A stretch of DNA of 64,000 bases from Oscarella lobularis (GCF_947507565.1 NC_089178.1:2914001-2978000), one strand, 5' to 3'. Shown: positions 1 to 13,039, numbered from the stretch's first letter. Notes: generated by a model not told the origin, from the sequence alone. Program-made: numbers and translations.

Positions 1-46
1 TCGTTCATTCCATTCGTGCCACTGCACGACTCGTTTTTTTTTGCAG

Positions 47-3000
47 GCGCGAAGCCTTATCCGAGCCATCTCCACCAAAGAAAATCGAGTTGATTTAGTT
101 CTCACCCGATTGATCATAATGGAATTCAACGACGTAACGAGACGACAAATGGTGACGTAATTGCATTTTTTCTCTTCAGACGCAACTGACCGTCTCCAGC
201 GACATGATGAAGACACTCGAACTTTTCTGCGAGTACCAAAATCGGCTGCGACAGAAAGAAAATGCATCCCATCTAGCGGACTACGATATGGCCATACTCC
301 TCTCGAGACAACCGTGGCCCTCGTTTGGTGGCGCGTGGAGTCGATCGATTTGTAATCCTCAGAAGAGCTGCTCCATCATTTTTGCCAACGGTCTCGGCGC
401 TGCTTTCTCCATTGCGCACAATCTCGGCATAGCGTGAGTGCCAAGGGAAAAGAGAATTCTTCTTGGGAAGAAGAAATGACGTTCGTTTTAGTCTAGGACT
501 TCGAAAAGACAATCACTACAGCCATAACGGTATGTGCTCGGAGTCGAGCGGGGACTATGGCATCATGGCCGAGCGTCACGGCGACGGCAACGATCCGTGG
601 ACTTGGTCGTCGTGCAGTCGTCAGGCCATGGCGCAAATCCTCAGGCAAGAACGCGCTCGGTCCACAGTCAATAAATATTGTAATCGTCATTTCTCCAGTC
701 AACGCAATGTCACCGTTCCGTGCTTGTCCGATGAGGCTCGAGGCAACGAAATCGAGCTGGGACGAAAATTGTCCGGCCGCGCGTACAGTCTCCATGAACA
801 GTGTGAACTTGTCTTGGGTCCAGGGGCGAAGTCGTGTCCCCAACGGGTACGAAGGGGGTCCTCTTTTTTTCTCTCTTGTTCTGAGCGTACAGTACGCAGA
901 GTCCTCCGTGCGAGACGCTGTGGTGCCGAAAGCATCCTGACGCTCACTGCGTGACAGATGGATTGCCATGGGCAGACGGAACACGATGCGGCGTGGGAAA
1001 AGTACGGGTGACCAAGAGCAGCCGCACGGAGATATCGCGAACGCGTTGCCGTTTTAGCACTGCCATCGAGGAAAATGCACCATCGAAGGCACGGACGGAC
1101 GATTTGGGCCCTGGTCGGATTGGGGCCCGTGTTCGCGATCGTGCGGGGGCGGGGTTGCTGCAGCAATGCGACGTTGCGATCAACCCAGGTACGCTCGAAC
1201 TTCTACTCCTCCACTTGCAGCAGCGCTGTTTTTTTTTTCAGACCTACGCTTGGCGGGGGCGATTGCGAAGGTGCACAAATGAAGTACACACCGTGTAACA
1301 TTAGGGTATGTGAAGACAAAAATTTGGCGAATAATTATAATTTCCGGTTTGTCTCGCGTAGAGATGTCCGGCTGGTGACGACGATTTTCGTGAGAAGCAG
1401 TGCGCTGTTTTTGACGGAACCACCTTGGGTTTCGACGAACTAAGCTATCGTGCGCCGACAACGATACGCTGGATACCCGTCTACAAAAAAAGTGAGAAAA
1501 ACTGCCTCCGACTCCGACTCACTCAATTTGGCGTGCCTCCTCTAGAATTGGAGTCCCAGTGCAAGCTATTCTGCTCGACCGACGACGGTGCCGTCTCTTT
1601 CGTATTTCCTCCCGACGTCGTCGACGGAACGCCGTGCCGACCCGACTTGCCGACGGGAAGATGCGCCGGCGGTCAGTGCAAAGTGAGACACGGACGCGCG
1701 CGGCGGTGAATTTTGTATATTTTTTTTCATTGGGCGTTTTGCTATAGGTTGCTGGGTGTGATGGCGCGTTTGGCTCCAACAAGGAATTGGACGTCTGCGG
1801 CGTCTGCGGTGGCAGCAGTTCAACGTGCTATCGGGTGACGGGCCGTTTGAGTCAAATCGATGACGGTTAGTGGAATTTGTCTGGAGGGGCTTAGGAACTA
1901 AAAAAATTGGCTTAGCGGCCGCTAGACGCGATAATAAGGAAAAAGGTTGGGCGAAAAGATGCGCGTACCTAATTGACTTGGGGGCCCCTCCGGTCCATTC
2001 CCGACAAGATATAGAATAGATTGACTGACTTGCGTGCTCTCTGTGTATATATATAGGTTTCAAATTGGCTTTTATCGCACCGAATGGTAGTGCCAGCATT
2101 CGCACGAAGCGGAACGTCAGCGACGGACACTATTTAGGCAAGGAATCCCAATCCCTTTAGGCAGTTAGCGAATGGAATCTTGTCTTGTATTGCATTTCCT
2201 GCATGACATGACGTCGTCATCTTCCCGGGCGATCGTTCTTCTTTTTTTAGTGTAATGGCAGCGGAGAGACGTCTTTGATTAGGTTGTCTTTCTAGTGTAA
2301 TTGTTCCCACCGCGTCTGCTGCACGCTTGGGGTACCCAATTAAAGCCCTAGCACGTAGATGGGCAACCTTACTGGTGCCCCATTAGTACCGATATGATTA
2401 GGAGGGGAGATGACTGGGATGACTATGGATGGCTTTCTGTAACTTCTGCGTTTCTTAGTCGTGAAAAACAGTTCTGGTCATGCTGTCCTAAACGGTAGCA
2501 ACTTGAAGAAGCGATTTTTCGTCTTCAAAGCCGGAGGAGCCTGGTGGAAGTACGACAGAAAATCAGACGGGCTCGAATCGCTGGTTTGTCTTGCTCGACT
2601 CGATGAACCTGTGCTGATAGAGGTTCCGCATTTGTTTCAGCCACTATTGCGTGCATCTATTTATTATTTACATATCTAGATTCACAAACGCGGCGGCGGC
2701 GGAAAAGAGGCGGTCGGCGACGAGCGGGTGTCTTTTGAAAAAGTACGACGTTGTTTGGGTCGGTACACTTTGCCTCGACTGATGCGGTGTTTTATCTTTC
2801 AAAGAGCCGCGACACGTTGCTTTCGTGGGAGTACTATGCGCATCTGGTGAATCCTCGCTTTACCTGGACGTATGCGGGCGAATGGACAAGCTGTTCCAAA
2901 GACTGCCAAGGTAGTGTGAAAAAACAGTCCCCCGTTTAGTTGTTTTACTAAGACGCTTCCGCTCACCGCAAAGGCACTCAGTTCCAAGAATTGAAATGCA

Positions 3001-4650
3001 TTCGAATTCAAGATCGGCAGATAATGCCACCTGAACGATGCAACCACCTACCGACAGCAGCCGAAAAGCGCAAGCAAAAGTCGTGCAACACGCATTGCAG
3101 CTACACGTAATATCGTCCAAATAGCTAAAGTAAACTTCACTGAATTTCCTCTCTCCTTCAAGCTGGGGCTTCGTCGATTTGGGCCAGTGCTCTGTGACTT
3201 GCGGCGTTGGAGTTCAGAGGGCGTCTGTCATGTGCATTCGAACATCCGGACTTGCACCAGGATTGGTCGTCTCCGATGATCGCTGTGACGCACTCGAACG
3301 ACCATCTTCGCGCATTCAGCCCTGCATCGTGAGACCGTGCACGGTGAAAATATGGAGAACAGGACGCTTCGGCGAGGTAAACCAACGCGGAAAAGAATGG
3401 GAAGTCCTGCACACGTACACGCGTGCCGCGTTTTTTTTTTGTTCCTGTAGTGCTCGTCTCTGTGCGGATTCGGTGACCGAATTAGAAGCGTTGAGTGCGT
3501 GGAAGTGGACGAGAGCAGCGTCTCCGAATCGGATTTGACGTGCGATCAATCGGAACCGCCTCGATCCAAGCGATGCCGAGGCCACGAATGTACCCCGGAA
3601 GGAAATGGTGAGTCTACGCGGAGGGTGAGTCAGTCACCGCAGTTATGTCAGTCCCCGCCCTCTGTTTTTTCTCGCAGCGTCTTCGTGCGCCGAATGGAAA
3701 TCGAGAAAATACGCTCAAGACATGGAATACACTCTCGAAAAGAACGGTCGTCTGTTTCGGGTAATTTTTTTCTCGGCTCCCTCGCTCGCAAAGAGAATAA
3801 GATGGACTTTTCTGTCAGGTGTACTGCCACGGAATGGCAGGAACGTTTCCATGCGAATATCTCACGCTTCCCAGTGGGGAAAAACGAAATTATGCGCGCG
3901 TATTTCCCTACTAGTAAGTGAGCGCACTTAGTGGCGCAAAACCGCCAGAACGCGACTGATGTCTAATCCGTCTCGCTTTCTAGCCTAGAAAAACATCGCT
4001 TCTGCCCGCATGACGTCACGGACGAACGCCTATACAAGAACCAGCTGTACTCGGAACGCGGCGCGTCGTTCTTTTTCAAAGTTCGTCTACTCATCGATGT
4101 TTTGGAGATTCAAAGTAAGTCACAACACTCGATCGTATGCGAAACAGGTGCAAACAAGCCTACTTGTGTCTTCTGTGGTCGTGCTTTTTTGCATGAGCAG
4201 CTGATGACCTGACGTTCGCGACGTCTAATGGATCGCGGCCCGAATTTGCGTCCGCCGGCGACTGCTTCAGTCAGCAGCCTTGCCCACAGGCACGTGGCAT
4301 CACTCTTAGCGGGAAATGATAGTCATCTAAGTTTTCCTCTGCTTTATTTACACTAGGGCACTTTTCACATCGATTTAACCGGAACTGGTTTCGAGCTGGC
4401 GTCAGTCGATCAGTGGGAACAGACAGGTCATTTTGAGCACAACCACATGAGAATCGACTATAGAGCGGTGAGACCATATTGGATTAGGTTTTCTTTGGCA
4501 ATAAATGATGGGAGGTCTGTGTCTCTTCGATAAACACGGTCTGCTTTTGTGTGTAGGGAGGCTATGTGGTTGTGAGGGGCTTCTGCGGGGGGTTTTGCGG
4601 TCGCTGCTTCGTTCCCAGTCACAGACTCAAACTGCGTTTTCTTCGTTGAA
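47..4650 (+). CDS. ADAMTS-like GON-domain protein with degenerate active site (5' partial)
   Basis: Secreted ADAMTS-family protein; propeptide and start lie upstream of the window. Exons in order: metalloprotease (47-151, 180-433, 492-644), disintegrin-like (699-846, 900-1001), first TSP1 with [14 protein letters not shown] (1058-1188, 1242-1305), Cys-rich (1362-1491, 1546-1682, 1748-1865 with CGVCGG), spacer (about 2050-2742), three more TSP1 repeats (2805-about 3600), and a GON domain (about 3678-4650) ending in CGGFCGRC and stop TGA at 4648. The zinc site, normally HExxHxxGxxHD, reads HNLGIALGLRKD across the 433/492 junction: the first His, the Gly and the Asp remain, while the catalytic Glu and the other two His are gone. 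The Met-turn (GIMAE) persists. Splicing and frame are otherwise intact, so this looks like a pseudoprotease rather than a dead gene. Its neighbour at 5416-13039 is an intact paralogue with matching intron positions. Three of its introns appear to start with GC. Confidence 0.87.
645..698 (+). other. 54-bp GC-AG intron without in-frame stop
   Basis: The exon end CTCAG is followed by GCAAGA, and CTCCAG precedes the next exon. Removing it joins ATC CTC AG to T CAA CGC, which matches exactly the position of a GT-AG intron in the paralogue at 5416-13039. It is 18 codons long and open in frame, so retention would add 18 residues. Confidence 0.7.
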
Positions 4651-5415
4651 TTCGAATGAATGGTAACGACCAGACAGACTGACTTCTAGACATTCGTTCC
4701 TATGCATTGTTACACTTTCTGTTCTTGATTGGTGTTGTATCTCCTGGTAGAATTATATGTGCCTGTCCATTTTCCAGATACCGCGCGTGTCGTTGCTTTC
4801 GCACTGTCGGTGACGTCATTGTGTGTTTTTAGGTCAGTGTACTCTGCATTCCAACGGGGCGGAGCCGGAGGAGGAGATGGGCGGACGAGGGCGCCCACCG
4901 GGGATACCCAAGGCGATAGCGTAACAAAAATCGTAGCGGTGGTAATCGCGTGTTTACATTTCACAGCCGGCCACTCCTACGTTCTTCAGATCCGTGTTGA
5001 TGGAAAGCGGTGCGATTGTGCAGCCGGATCAATTTGGACTCCGAGCATCGCTTGTTGTGACACAACCGTTTACGAGCTGCACTGCAGGTGCTTCGCAAAA
5101 ACGACCCCCAAGGGCATCCTTCAATCGAACGCGCTGATACACTCCCCCGTATAAACGGAAGAAGCAATTTAGCTTGAAGTCCTATTGGCTCGCGCACAAA
5201 CGAAGCTGTACTCCCGGCGCGGATGTTGCGGCTTTGTTCGTCATTCGACCCGCCTTTTCTCGTGCGCACACGGACGCCGATCCAATTAGCCGGGCTACGC
5301 GATATTCGCGGCACTATAAACTTGCTGTCTCCCGATCTGCTCGTGCATTTAGTAACGTCGGACCGGTGCCGAAAGCTTTACGTCTTCAGATCGCTGTGTT
5401 GACGCAAGCGACAGA
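4651..5415. promoter_or_regulatory. Intergenic region upstream of the second ADAMTS gene
   Basis: I see no supported gene between the stop of the first ADAMTS gene and the signal-peptide ATG of the second. ORFs here have no recognisable protein character. A palindromic CRE-type motif TGACGTCA lies at 4811-4818. The promoter of the downstream gene is presumably here; that is inferred from position only. Confidence 0.4.
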
Positions 5416-8400
5416 ATGCCAACACTTATCGTCTCGCTTCTCTTCCTTCTACTCGCAGCATTCTCCTGCAACGCCAATCTACCCCAAGGTCCGTATGGCC
5501 CCAAAATATGTGGGAGTAATCGCTACGATCTATCGTGTGTCCTTAGGACACGAACTCGTAACTCCTCGCCGCTTGGACAGCGTGCGAACGAAGCGCGACA
5601 ACGACGCGGCGGAGCAACGCTCGTTCGTCTTTCGCGCCTTCGGCGAAACTATCGAGCTTCATCTCGAGCCCGACGCAGAATTCCTCGCCGGCTCCTTATC
5701 CGTGGAACGGATCTCGAAGGGCGGTCGTCGCACTCGACTGATGAGCACCGACGCCGATCAAAACAACCTCAAGCGGTGCTTCTACACGGGCCGAACCGAC
5801 TTCGTTCGTTCGAAGACGGCTAGCTTCAATCTGTGCGGCGGATTGGTACGACGACTCGCGATAATTTTCTCATTACGTAGCGCTCCCTCCCACGCTCTGT
5901 CCTCTCTTACCGAACGCGTGTTGTGGCACTTCTCGCTTACATGCGAAGCCTTGCGTCTACGCGGACCCTAAACGCAACGACGTTTGACCGATACCGTCCG
6001 GCGGGCGGGTCCCCGCCCGACGAGAATAAGGGCTTTTTCTTCGATTTCCGGCGTTTCGTCCGAGACAGAATCGATTTGGCCAAAGCAAGCCGAACGACGG
6101 TCTCCCTCTCGCGAATCTCGAGCGTATTCGTCGTCCTCGCGCGTCTGCGCACCCCCCAAACTACAGCGTTACCCCCACCCAGACGCCCTCCAGAGTTGGA
6201 CAGCTAATTAGTAATTGAGTCGCCTAGCCGAGAGAGTTGGAGCTCTGGCGGCGGCGACGGCGGCGACGGCGGCGGCGCACTCGCGAACATCTTCACGCAA
6301 TTAATCGGCAGTCAGCGTAATTGTGTTTCTGGCTTCGTTCTACAGATGGGTGCCTATCGAACGGACGCCGGTCAATTTTTCGTCGAGCCGCTGACAGCCA
6401 CGTCAAACGATACCGACGGCGACGACGTTTACAATCGTCCTCATGTCGTCTATAGGCGCGATAACGCCGAGACGTCGTTCTGCGACGTAACTGGACAAGG
6501 TGTGAAGCTACCTTTTTTTCTTCGACGCATCGCGCGCACACGAGCGCTTGTTTATGCAGTGGGGGTTTGCATAGCGAATAGATGGACGTTTCGGGCCTTT
6601 GCTTAGACAGCTGAGAGCCGCGCGTATACCATTAGTAGTTCGATAGCGGGGTGGCCTCGCCTCTCCTTTTTGTTCCCAATGCCAGCTGCTGCTTTTGTGA
6701 CATCAGCTGGGCATCATATGCACTTCCGATTATTCTATCTGATCTAACCTATTCTTGTTTCCTGTTCCTCGAAAAAAAAAAGGCGCGTTGGCGAATGACG
6801 TCGCTCGTTCCGTCGACGCACTGACGCGTCGTCGACGACGATCGCAGTCTATGGAGAACTTCGTCGAAATGCTCGTCGTCGCCGACGAGTCGATGGCGAC
6901 GTTTTACGGCCGGCGACTCGTCGAGTATCTGTCGACAGTCATGAATGTGGTAAGGAAGAATGTTGTTTAGTGCTGGGGGGATTAGACTTGGCACGTGCGC
7001 GTTGGTTACGCGTCGTGTGCAGGTGGCGGTTTTTTTTGTGCTAATTCCGTTTCGCTTCCTGTGCAGGTGTCTGTTTTGTTCAGCGATCCGTCTCTGGGGA
7101 ATTACGTCAAGGTCGTCATCGTTCGTATTTTGATTGTGGAAAGCAATCCGGTGAGAATGGGGGAGGAAGCGAATCGTATAATCGATACGAATAAAAATTA
7201 TTCTCCCGCCAAAAATCAACAGAAGGCCGGCTTCGTCGTGTCGAGCAGCGCGCCGGCGACGCTGACGAGCTTCTGCAAATGGCAACAGACGGAAAATCGA
7301 CCGAACGGCGAAGAGGGTCACCACGACGTCGCCGTGCTCTTCACGAAGACGAACATCTGTCGTAGCAAGGGCTCGTCGCACTGCGACACGCTCGGACTCG
7401 CCGAACTCGGGGCAATGTGCAACGCACTACGCAGCTGTACGATCGTCGAAGACACGGGCGTGTCGTCCGCCTTCACGACGGCCCACGAAGTCGGTCACCT
7501 GTAAGTCCATACAAACGCGATGCAGTTTGCTGCGCGGAATCCGATGTCGTCGCCGTTGTCGTCGTCGCCCCCGTGTTGTTGACATTGTTTCCCCGAGTCC
7601 TCCGCTTCCGTGTTTTACGTTTGTTTTTTTGAGCGCGAACTATCCGTTCATTTTTTCGCGCGCACAATTCCCGCCAAACTCTCTGCGCGCATGCCCTCTT
7701 TCGTCTCGTTCGATACGCTCGTTTACGAAGACGAGAGAGAGAGGCTCGCAATGGGAACGTTTTATTCATGTGGGAAAGTGACTTTGAGACAGCGCGCACC
7801 TGCACCTGCGCCCCTCCGGCCTGCATGACAATGCAAATCGCTCATTAGAATCATTAATTCGTTCTCGTTTAGATTGAATATGCCGCACGACGGCGCGGCG
7901 CAGGACTGCTTGCTCGCGCCCGACGAATATCGCATCATGGCGCCGAGCCTGAGCTATCTGACGAGCCCCTGGTCGTGGTCGAGATGCAGTAGTCAAGCAA
8001 TCACATCCTTTCTCAGGTTACAAGAGTGTTTGTGTATAATTTATTAATTTGACCACCGTTTCTTCTGTGTGCAGCGGTGGAAATGGTGCCTGTCTGCTCA
8101 ACAGACCACGTGTCGCTCAGAGGAATGCTAAGCCAGTGAGACTGCCTGGCGAGTTGTTCGATCTCGATGCACAGTGTGAAATGGTATTCGGCAAAGGGGT
8201 CACTCGTTGCAAGCACATGGTAACCGAAATCAATATATGTCTTATATATGTATGTATATATTTTCTTTTCTTTTTTTTAGATCAGTTCTCCTTGTCAGCT
8301 TTTGTGGTGTTCGTCGACTCTGACGCCGGCCTGCCGAACGCAGCACATGCCGTGGGCCGACGGGACGCCGTGCGCCAACGGGAAATGGTGCATGCGAGGC

Positions 8401-11400
8401 AAGTGCGAGCCCAAGAACTTTGTGAGTCGACTCGTGAACGGCGGATGGAGCGAATGGTCGTCGTACAGCGTCTGCTCGAGAACGTGCGGCGGCGGCGTTC
8501 AGTTCTCCGAACGACGATGCGATGACCCAACGTACGCGACCGCGCGATTATTGATGTTTTTCTATGATGAAAAAATTTTTTGTTTTTGTTTTAGGCCATC
8601 GGGTGGCGGCGCTTTTTGCACGGGAACTAGACGTAGATATCGGTCCTGTTCGACTAACGTAAGTTCGTTATTTTAGAGCTGCGGTTTATGTGAATAACGG
8701 TCTTTTGTCTCCGCGCGCAGGAATGTGCCGTCGGCTCGACGCCCTTCCGGCAAGTGCAGTGTTCTCAATACAACAACAAACCGCACAATTTCGCCGATCT
8801 ACCGCAGCGCGTTCACTGGCTACCCAAATACGCCGGTACGGGTGGTTTATCGACTTAGCGTTTGCGGCTAGGGAAACAATTCCGTTTGCCTTTCTGATTA
8901 TTTTTTTAGCCAAAGGTCCTGATCGCTGCAAGCTCCTCTGCCACTCAACGACAAACAACTACAAAGTCTATATTCTGTCGTCGAAAGTCGTCGACGGCAC
9001 GCCTTGCTCGCCGGACGGCTTTGATGTATGCGTCGAAGGCCAGTGCAGGGTAGGTCCCATCCCATCATCTTTATGATGCAAATGGAAACCGCTGAATAAT
9101 TCGTTTGTCTTTTTTCTTCTTCTTCTTTGTAGCCGGCCGGTTGCGATCGCGTTCTCGGTAGCGACGCGAAGCGCGATCGATGCGGCGTGTGCGGCGGTCG
9201 AGGAGGCACGTGCGAGCGAATGACGGGTTCCGTGAATCGAACGACCTACGGTTAGAGAAAAGAAACAAAGGCTCGCGCGATCTCTTTTTATCTATGACTT
9301 TATTTTTTTCGACAGGTTACAATCGAGTGGTGACGTTTCCCCGCGGCGCGACGCACATCGTCGTTCGCCAGACGCCACTTCAAGCTCGCGACGACAATTA
9401 TTTAGGTAATAGGGAGGGGGGGAAAATACGGGAGAGATAAGCCTGTGTTTATTCATCAACGTTCTCTACCTACAGCTGTGATGGACGAATCGAATCGGTA
9501 CATCTTCAACGGCGGTTACTTCATTCGTCTCGGTCGGAACAAGTACCAGGGTGCGGGCACTTCGTGGTATTACAACGGTTCCCAAAATGGTCTCGAAACG
9601 TTGACGACGTCCAGCGCTACCGATCAAGCGGTTACGCTAATGGCAAGTTATTCCGGATGAGAAAACGAGGCAAGATGTCAATTCGTCTTGTTTTCTGATC
9701 AGGTTTTGTCTGTGGGACGATTACGCACAGCTGACATTAGATGGTCGTACAATGGGCCCAACCGAAAAGAGAAGACAAGCAGCAGCGTTCCGGCGCTCTC
9801 CTACGCGTGGGAACAAGGCGAATGGACGAATCAGTGCAGTCGCGAGTGCCAAGGAAACGAAAAGAGGATCGTCGTGTGCCGTCAGAATGGCGGCGGTCCC
9901 ATTGTCGATGATGCGTATTGTGCCGACAAAGCTCGCCTAAAGCCGGACGCGAAGCCGTGCAACGCGGCCTGCTATTTTGAGTGAGTTGGTCCTCCGGCGA
10001 CTCTTTGACCCCCCCTACTACGTGTTTATTTCTTTTAGATGGAGTCTTTCTTGGACGACGTGTTCGGTGACGTGCGGAAACGGCACTCAGTCGAGTGTTG
10101 TTAAGTGCATGAAACGCGAAGGCGGCAAACGAGCGACGCATGTAGACGCGTCCAAGTGCGATCTAACGGAAAAGCCAGCGGCAAAAAGGCAGTCGTGCCA
10201 AATAGTGAAATCGTGTCCTTCGCCGTCAGTTGTCAAATCGAATCCCGTGAAAATCAACGGAGAGTGGCGAATCGGGGCTTGGGGCAAGGTAGTTATGATA
10301 AAGGAAAAGTGAGAAATTTCAGCCTCATATACTTTTTCTTTTGTAGTGTTCCGTTACTTGCGGACGGGGCGTTCAGCAACGCCGCGTACAGTGCGCCGAT
10401 TTCGTGCAGCGACGTCTCGTCGACGACAAGCAATGCGATCCGCGCACCCGACCGCAGGAACGGCAAGAGTGTCTCCAGCGGCACTGCGAGGACTACAAAT
10501 GGAAAGCCGACTCGTGGACAATCGTGAGTTCCAGCGTCAATACGTTTTTTTCCTGATTCTCTATCGGATTCTTTTAGTGTTCGAAACGATGCGGAAAGGG
10601 CGTCCAGTCGAGACGGTTGTCGTGCGTCAACACTCACGACGTTCCAGTTGTTGCGGCACGCTGCGTCCGGTTGGCGCGACCGACGACGTCGCGACAGTGC
10701 ATCGGCGAACGGTGCGGATCGTGGATGAAGACCTCTTGCAGCGAGGTAAACAGGCGGCGAGTTTGTGTGAGCATTTCGGCATCTGATTGTTTATTAGTGT
10801 TCAGCTTCTTGTGGAAATGGTCGACGTCTATGTCAGGTGCAGTGCATCGACGAGAGAAGAAACGTTATTGATTCGGTCAACTGTGATGCATCCTCAAAGC
10901 CGAAGGAAAACGAGGAGTGCCTGTTGAAGTATTGTCCGGCCGGAAAGTGGGCACTCGGCAGCTGGTCTAAGGTAAAGATAGATTGAGACAAACCAGTTCA
11001 CGTTGAGAGTTTTTCTTGCGAATTTAGTGCTCTGTTACGTGCGGTTCTGGCGTCAGGCGACAGGCTGTCCTGTGCCGGGGTCCCGATGGGAAATTGTTGC
11101 CGGACTCGGAATGCAACGGGTCGGAACGACTCGCCGGCAAAACGGAGAAGTGCGAATCGCGAGTGAGTTGCTATGACTGGAACGCAGAAGACTGGTCTCC
11201 GGTGAGAGACATATATTTTATGAGAAACCGTTTATATAATCAACGATTCTCTAGTGTTCTAAAACGTGTGGCCGAGGCAATCAACATCGTAAAGTGCGTT
11301 GTCTTGACAGCAACCAGCGAATCGCGCAGGATGCCTTCTGCGACCCGGAGACGAAGCCGGAGAGCACGCAACGTTGCTCAGCCGGTCCCTGTCCCAAATG

Positions 11401-13039
11401 GCACACCGAACCGTTCCAAGATGTAATAAATACCGCGCTGCACTATATGTACATACTGTATTGTAGTAACGGCTTCTTGTCTCCTCAGTGCTCCGTTACT
11501 TGCGGCAAAGGCACCAAGTCGCGTCGCGTCTACTGCCGCGATGCTCAAAAGCGCCACGTGTCCGACGAATACTGTCGTCATCGACGCAAGCCAAAGACGC
11601 ACAAGTCGTGCCGTTTCTCCCTGTGTCCCTCGTGGCGTCCATCGTCGTGGTCAGCGTGTTCTCAAACGTGCGGACAGGGCGAGCAAACTCGTTCGCTCTA
11701 CTGCAAACGTGGCAGCAAAATCGTGTCGTCAACGCTGTGCTCGACTCCCGCGCCTTCCGCGCGCAAGACGTGCCAGACGCGTCCCTGTCCCCAAGAGGTC
11801 GTGACGCCGGTTCGTCACCAATGGCGAATGAGCGGGTGGTCGCAGTGCTCGGCGGCGACGTGCAACGCACCGGGAGTTCAAAGACGGCAGGTCGCCTGCT
11901 TTGACTTTGCAACGGGATCAAGAGTCGACGCCGGGAAGTGCGACGGTGTGCGTCCGTCCGAGACAAGTCCGTGCCGGGGCGAGTGCGGTCAATGGAAAGT
12001 GGGAGATTGGGACGAGGTACACGATGTCACATGTCAAACTCAAACTCTTTTCTGACGTTGTTTTTTCGTCAGTGTTCTGTTCCCTGCGGTGCTGGACTGC
12101 AATCGCGGAGCGCCACCTGTGTTGCTGGCGACGGGAGCGGCAACGCTCTCGCCAACGAGCGCTGTGTATCCAAAGATCGGCCTAGTTTGAGCCAGTCCTG
12201 CAATATGGAGCCTTGCCCTCCCGTGTCGTGTCGAGACGTTCAGAGGAAGCAGAGAAAGACGACGGACGGACTTTACACGTTGAAGATAGCCAATCGCTTG
12301 ATATCAGTAAGAATTCAGTATTCTAATCTGAAGCGTGGCTCTTATGATTTTGCTGTAGATCTACTGCTACGGGATGCGTACTTACGTCCCCGAAGAATAC
12401 GTTCCTCTTTCGTCTCACCTGCAAAATTTTGGCAGTACGTACGCTTACAGGTAAGAGAAGACTTTGCTCACGAAAATTCTTTTTGTTAACCTTCTCGTTT
12501 TCTCAGACTGTTGAATCCCAGCACGTGTCCTAGTATCGTTCAAGAGCAGCAGAACCGTTTCATTCGACCGGAGAAATTTCAAGGGAGCGGACACACGATT
12601 TTCAGTCGAGTTCGACTGGATCTGACGAGAATGGAACTTATAAGTGAGTTCCTCTTTTCTCTTACCGTGGAAGACTGACTAAATTACCTTGTTCATCTAC
12701 ATAGCAAATGACTATCGATTTACAACTGGAGAAGGCCGCAATGAGTACGGCTCAGCAGCTGACTGTTACAGCAGAACGGGATCCTGTCCTATGGTGAGAG
12801 CAATAAAATCATCTTTTATTCATGTATTCATCTTTTTCTTTTTTTAGGGTTCCTTCAAAATCGACCTAAGGGAAACGGGGCTGGTGTTGGACGCTGAAAA
12901 CGAGTGGACTAAAGAAGGCGGCCACGTTTCTGAAAAAATCACGTTCTCGCATGGCAATGCCGTTGCCACAGGTCGTTGTGGCGGTTACTGTGGCAGATGT
13001 CGCCCAAAGAATTCGAGACTTAAAGTGGTGGTGGCGTAA
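5416..13039 (+). CDS. ADAMTS9/ADAMTS20/GON-1-like metalloprotease
   Basis: Secreted zinc metalloprotease of about 28 exons. ATG at 5416 starts a hydrophobic signal peptide ([20 protein letters not shown]). Then: propeptide (5546-about 5847, ending SFNLCGGL), second propeptide exon with FCDVTG (from 6346), a basic RRRR furin-type site (about 6825-6840), catalytic domain with TTAHEVGH split by an intron (7450-7502, resuming about 7874 as NMPHD) and Met-turn RIMAP. Next come a disintegrin-like part, a central TSP1 ([12 protein letters not shown], about 8440), Cys-rich and spacer regions (about 8600-9760), then 11 more TSP1 repeats to about 12230. From about 12226 a GON domain begins (SCRDVQ) and ends CGGYCGRC with stop TAA at 13037-13039. 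The HExxHxxGxxHD signature is complete, so the enzyme should be active. The GON domain defines the ADAMTS9/20/GON-1 group, proteases that remodel extracellular matrix; human ADAMTS9 has 15 TSP1 repeats, here I count 12. One intron (9643-9702) uses a GC donor. Confidence 0.93.

Noticed and set aside
463-954. Long ORF spanning the ADAMTS disintegrin-like exons
   Set aside because: It reads through introns, including the GC-AG intron at 645-698, and leaves the homologous frame after about 846; the spliced paralogue comparison explains it better.
5174-5971. 265-residue ORF upstream of and across the second ADAMTS start
   Set aside because: Only its middle part (the propeptide exon from 5546) is real. 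The upstream part is non-coding, and the signal-peptide exon at 5416 is in another frame.
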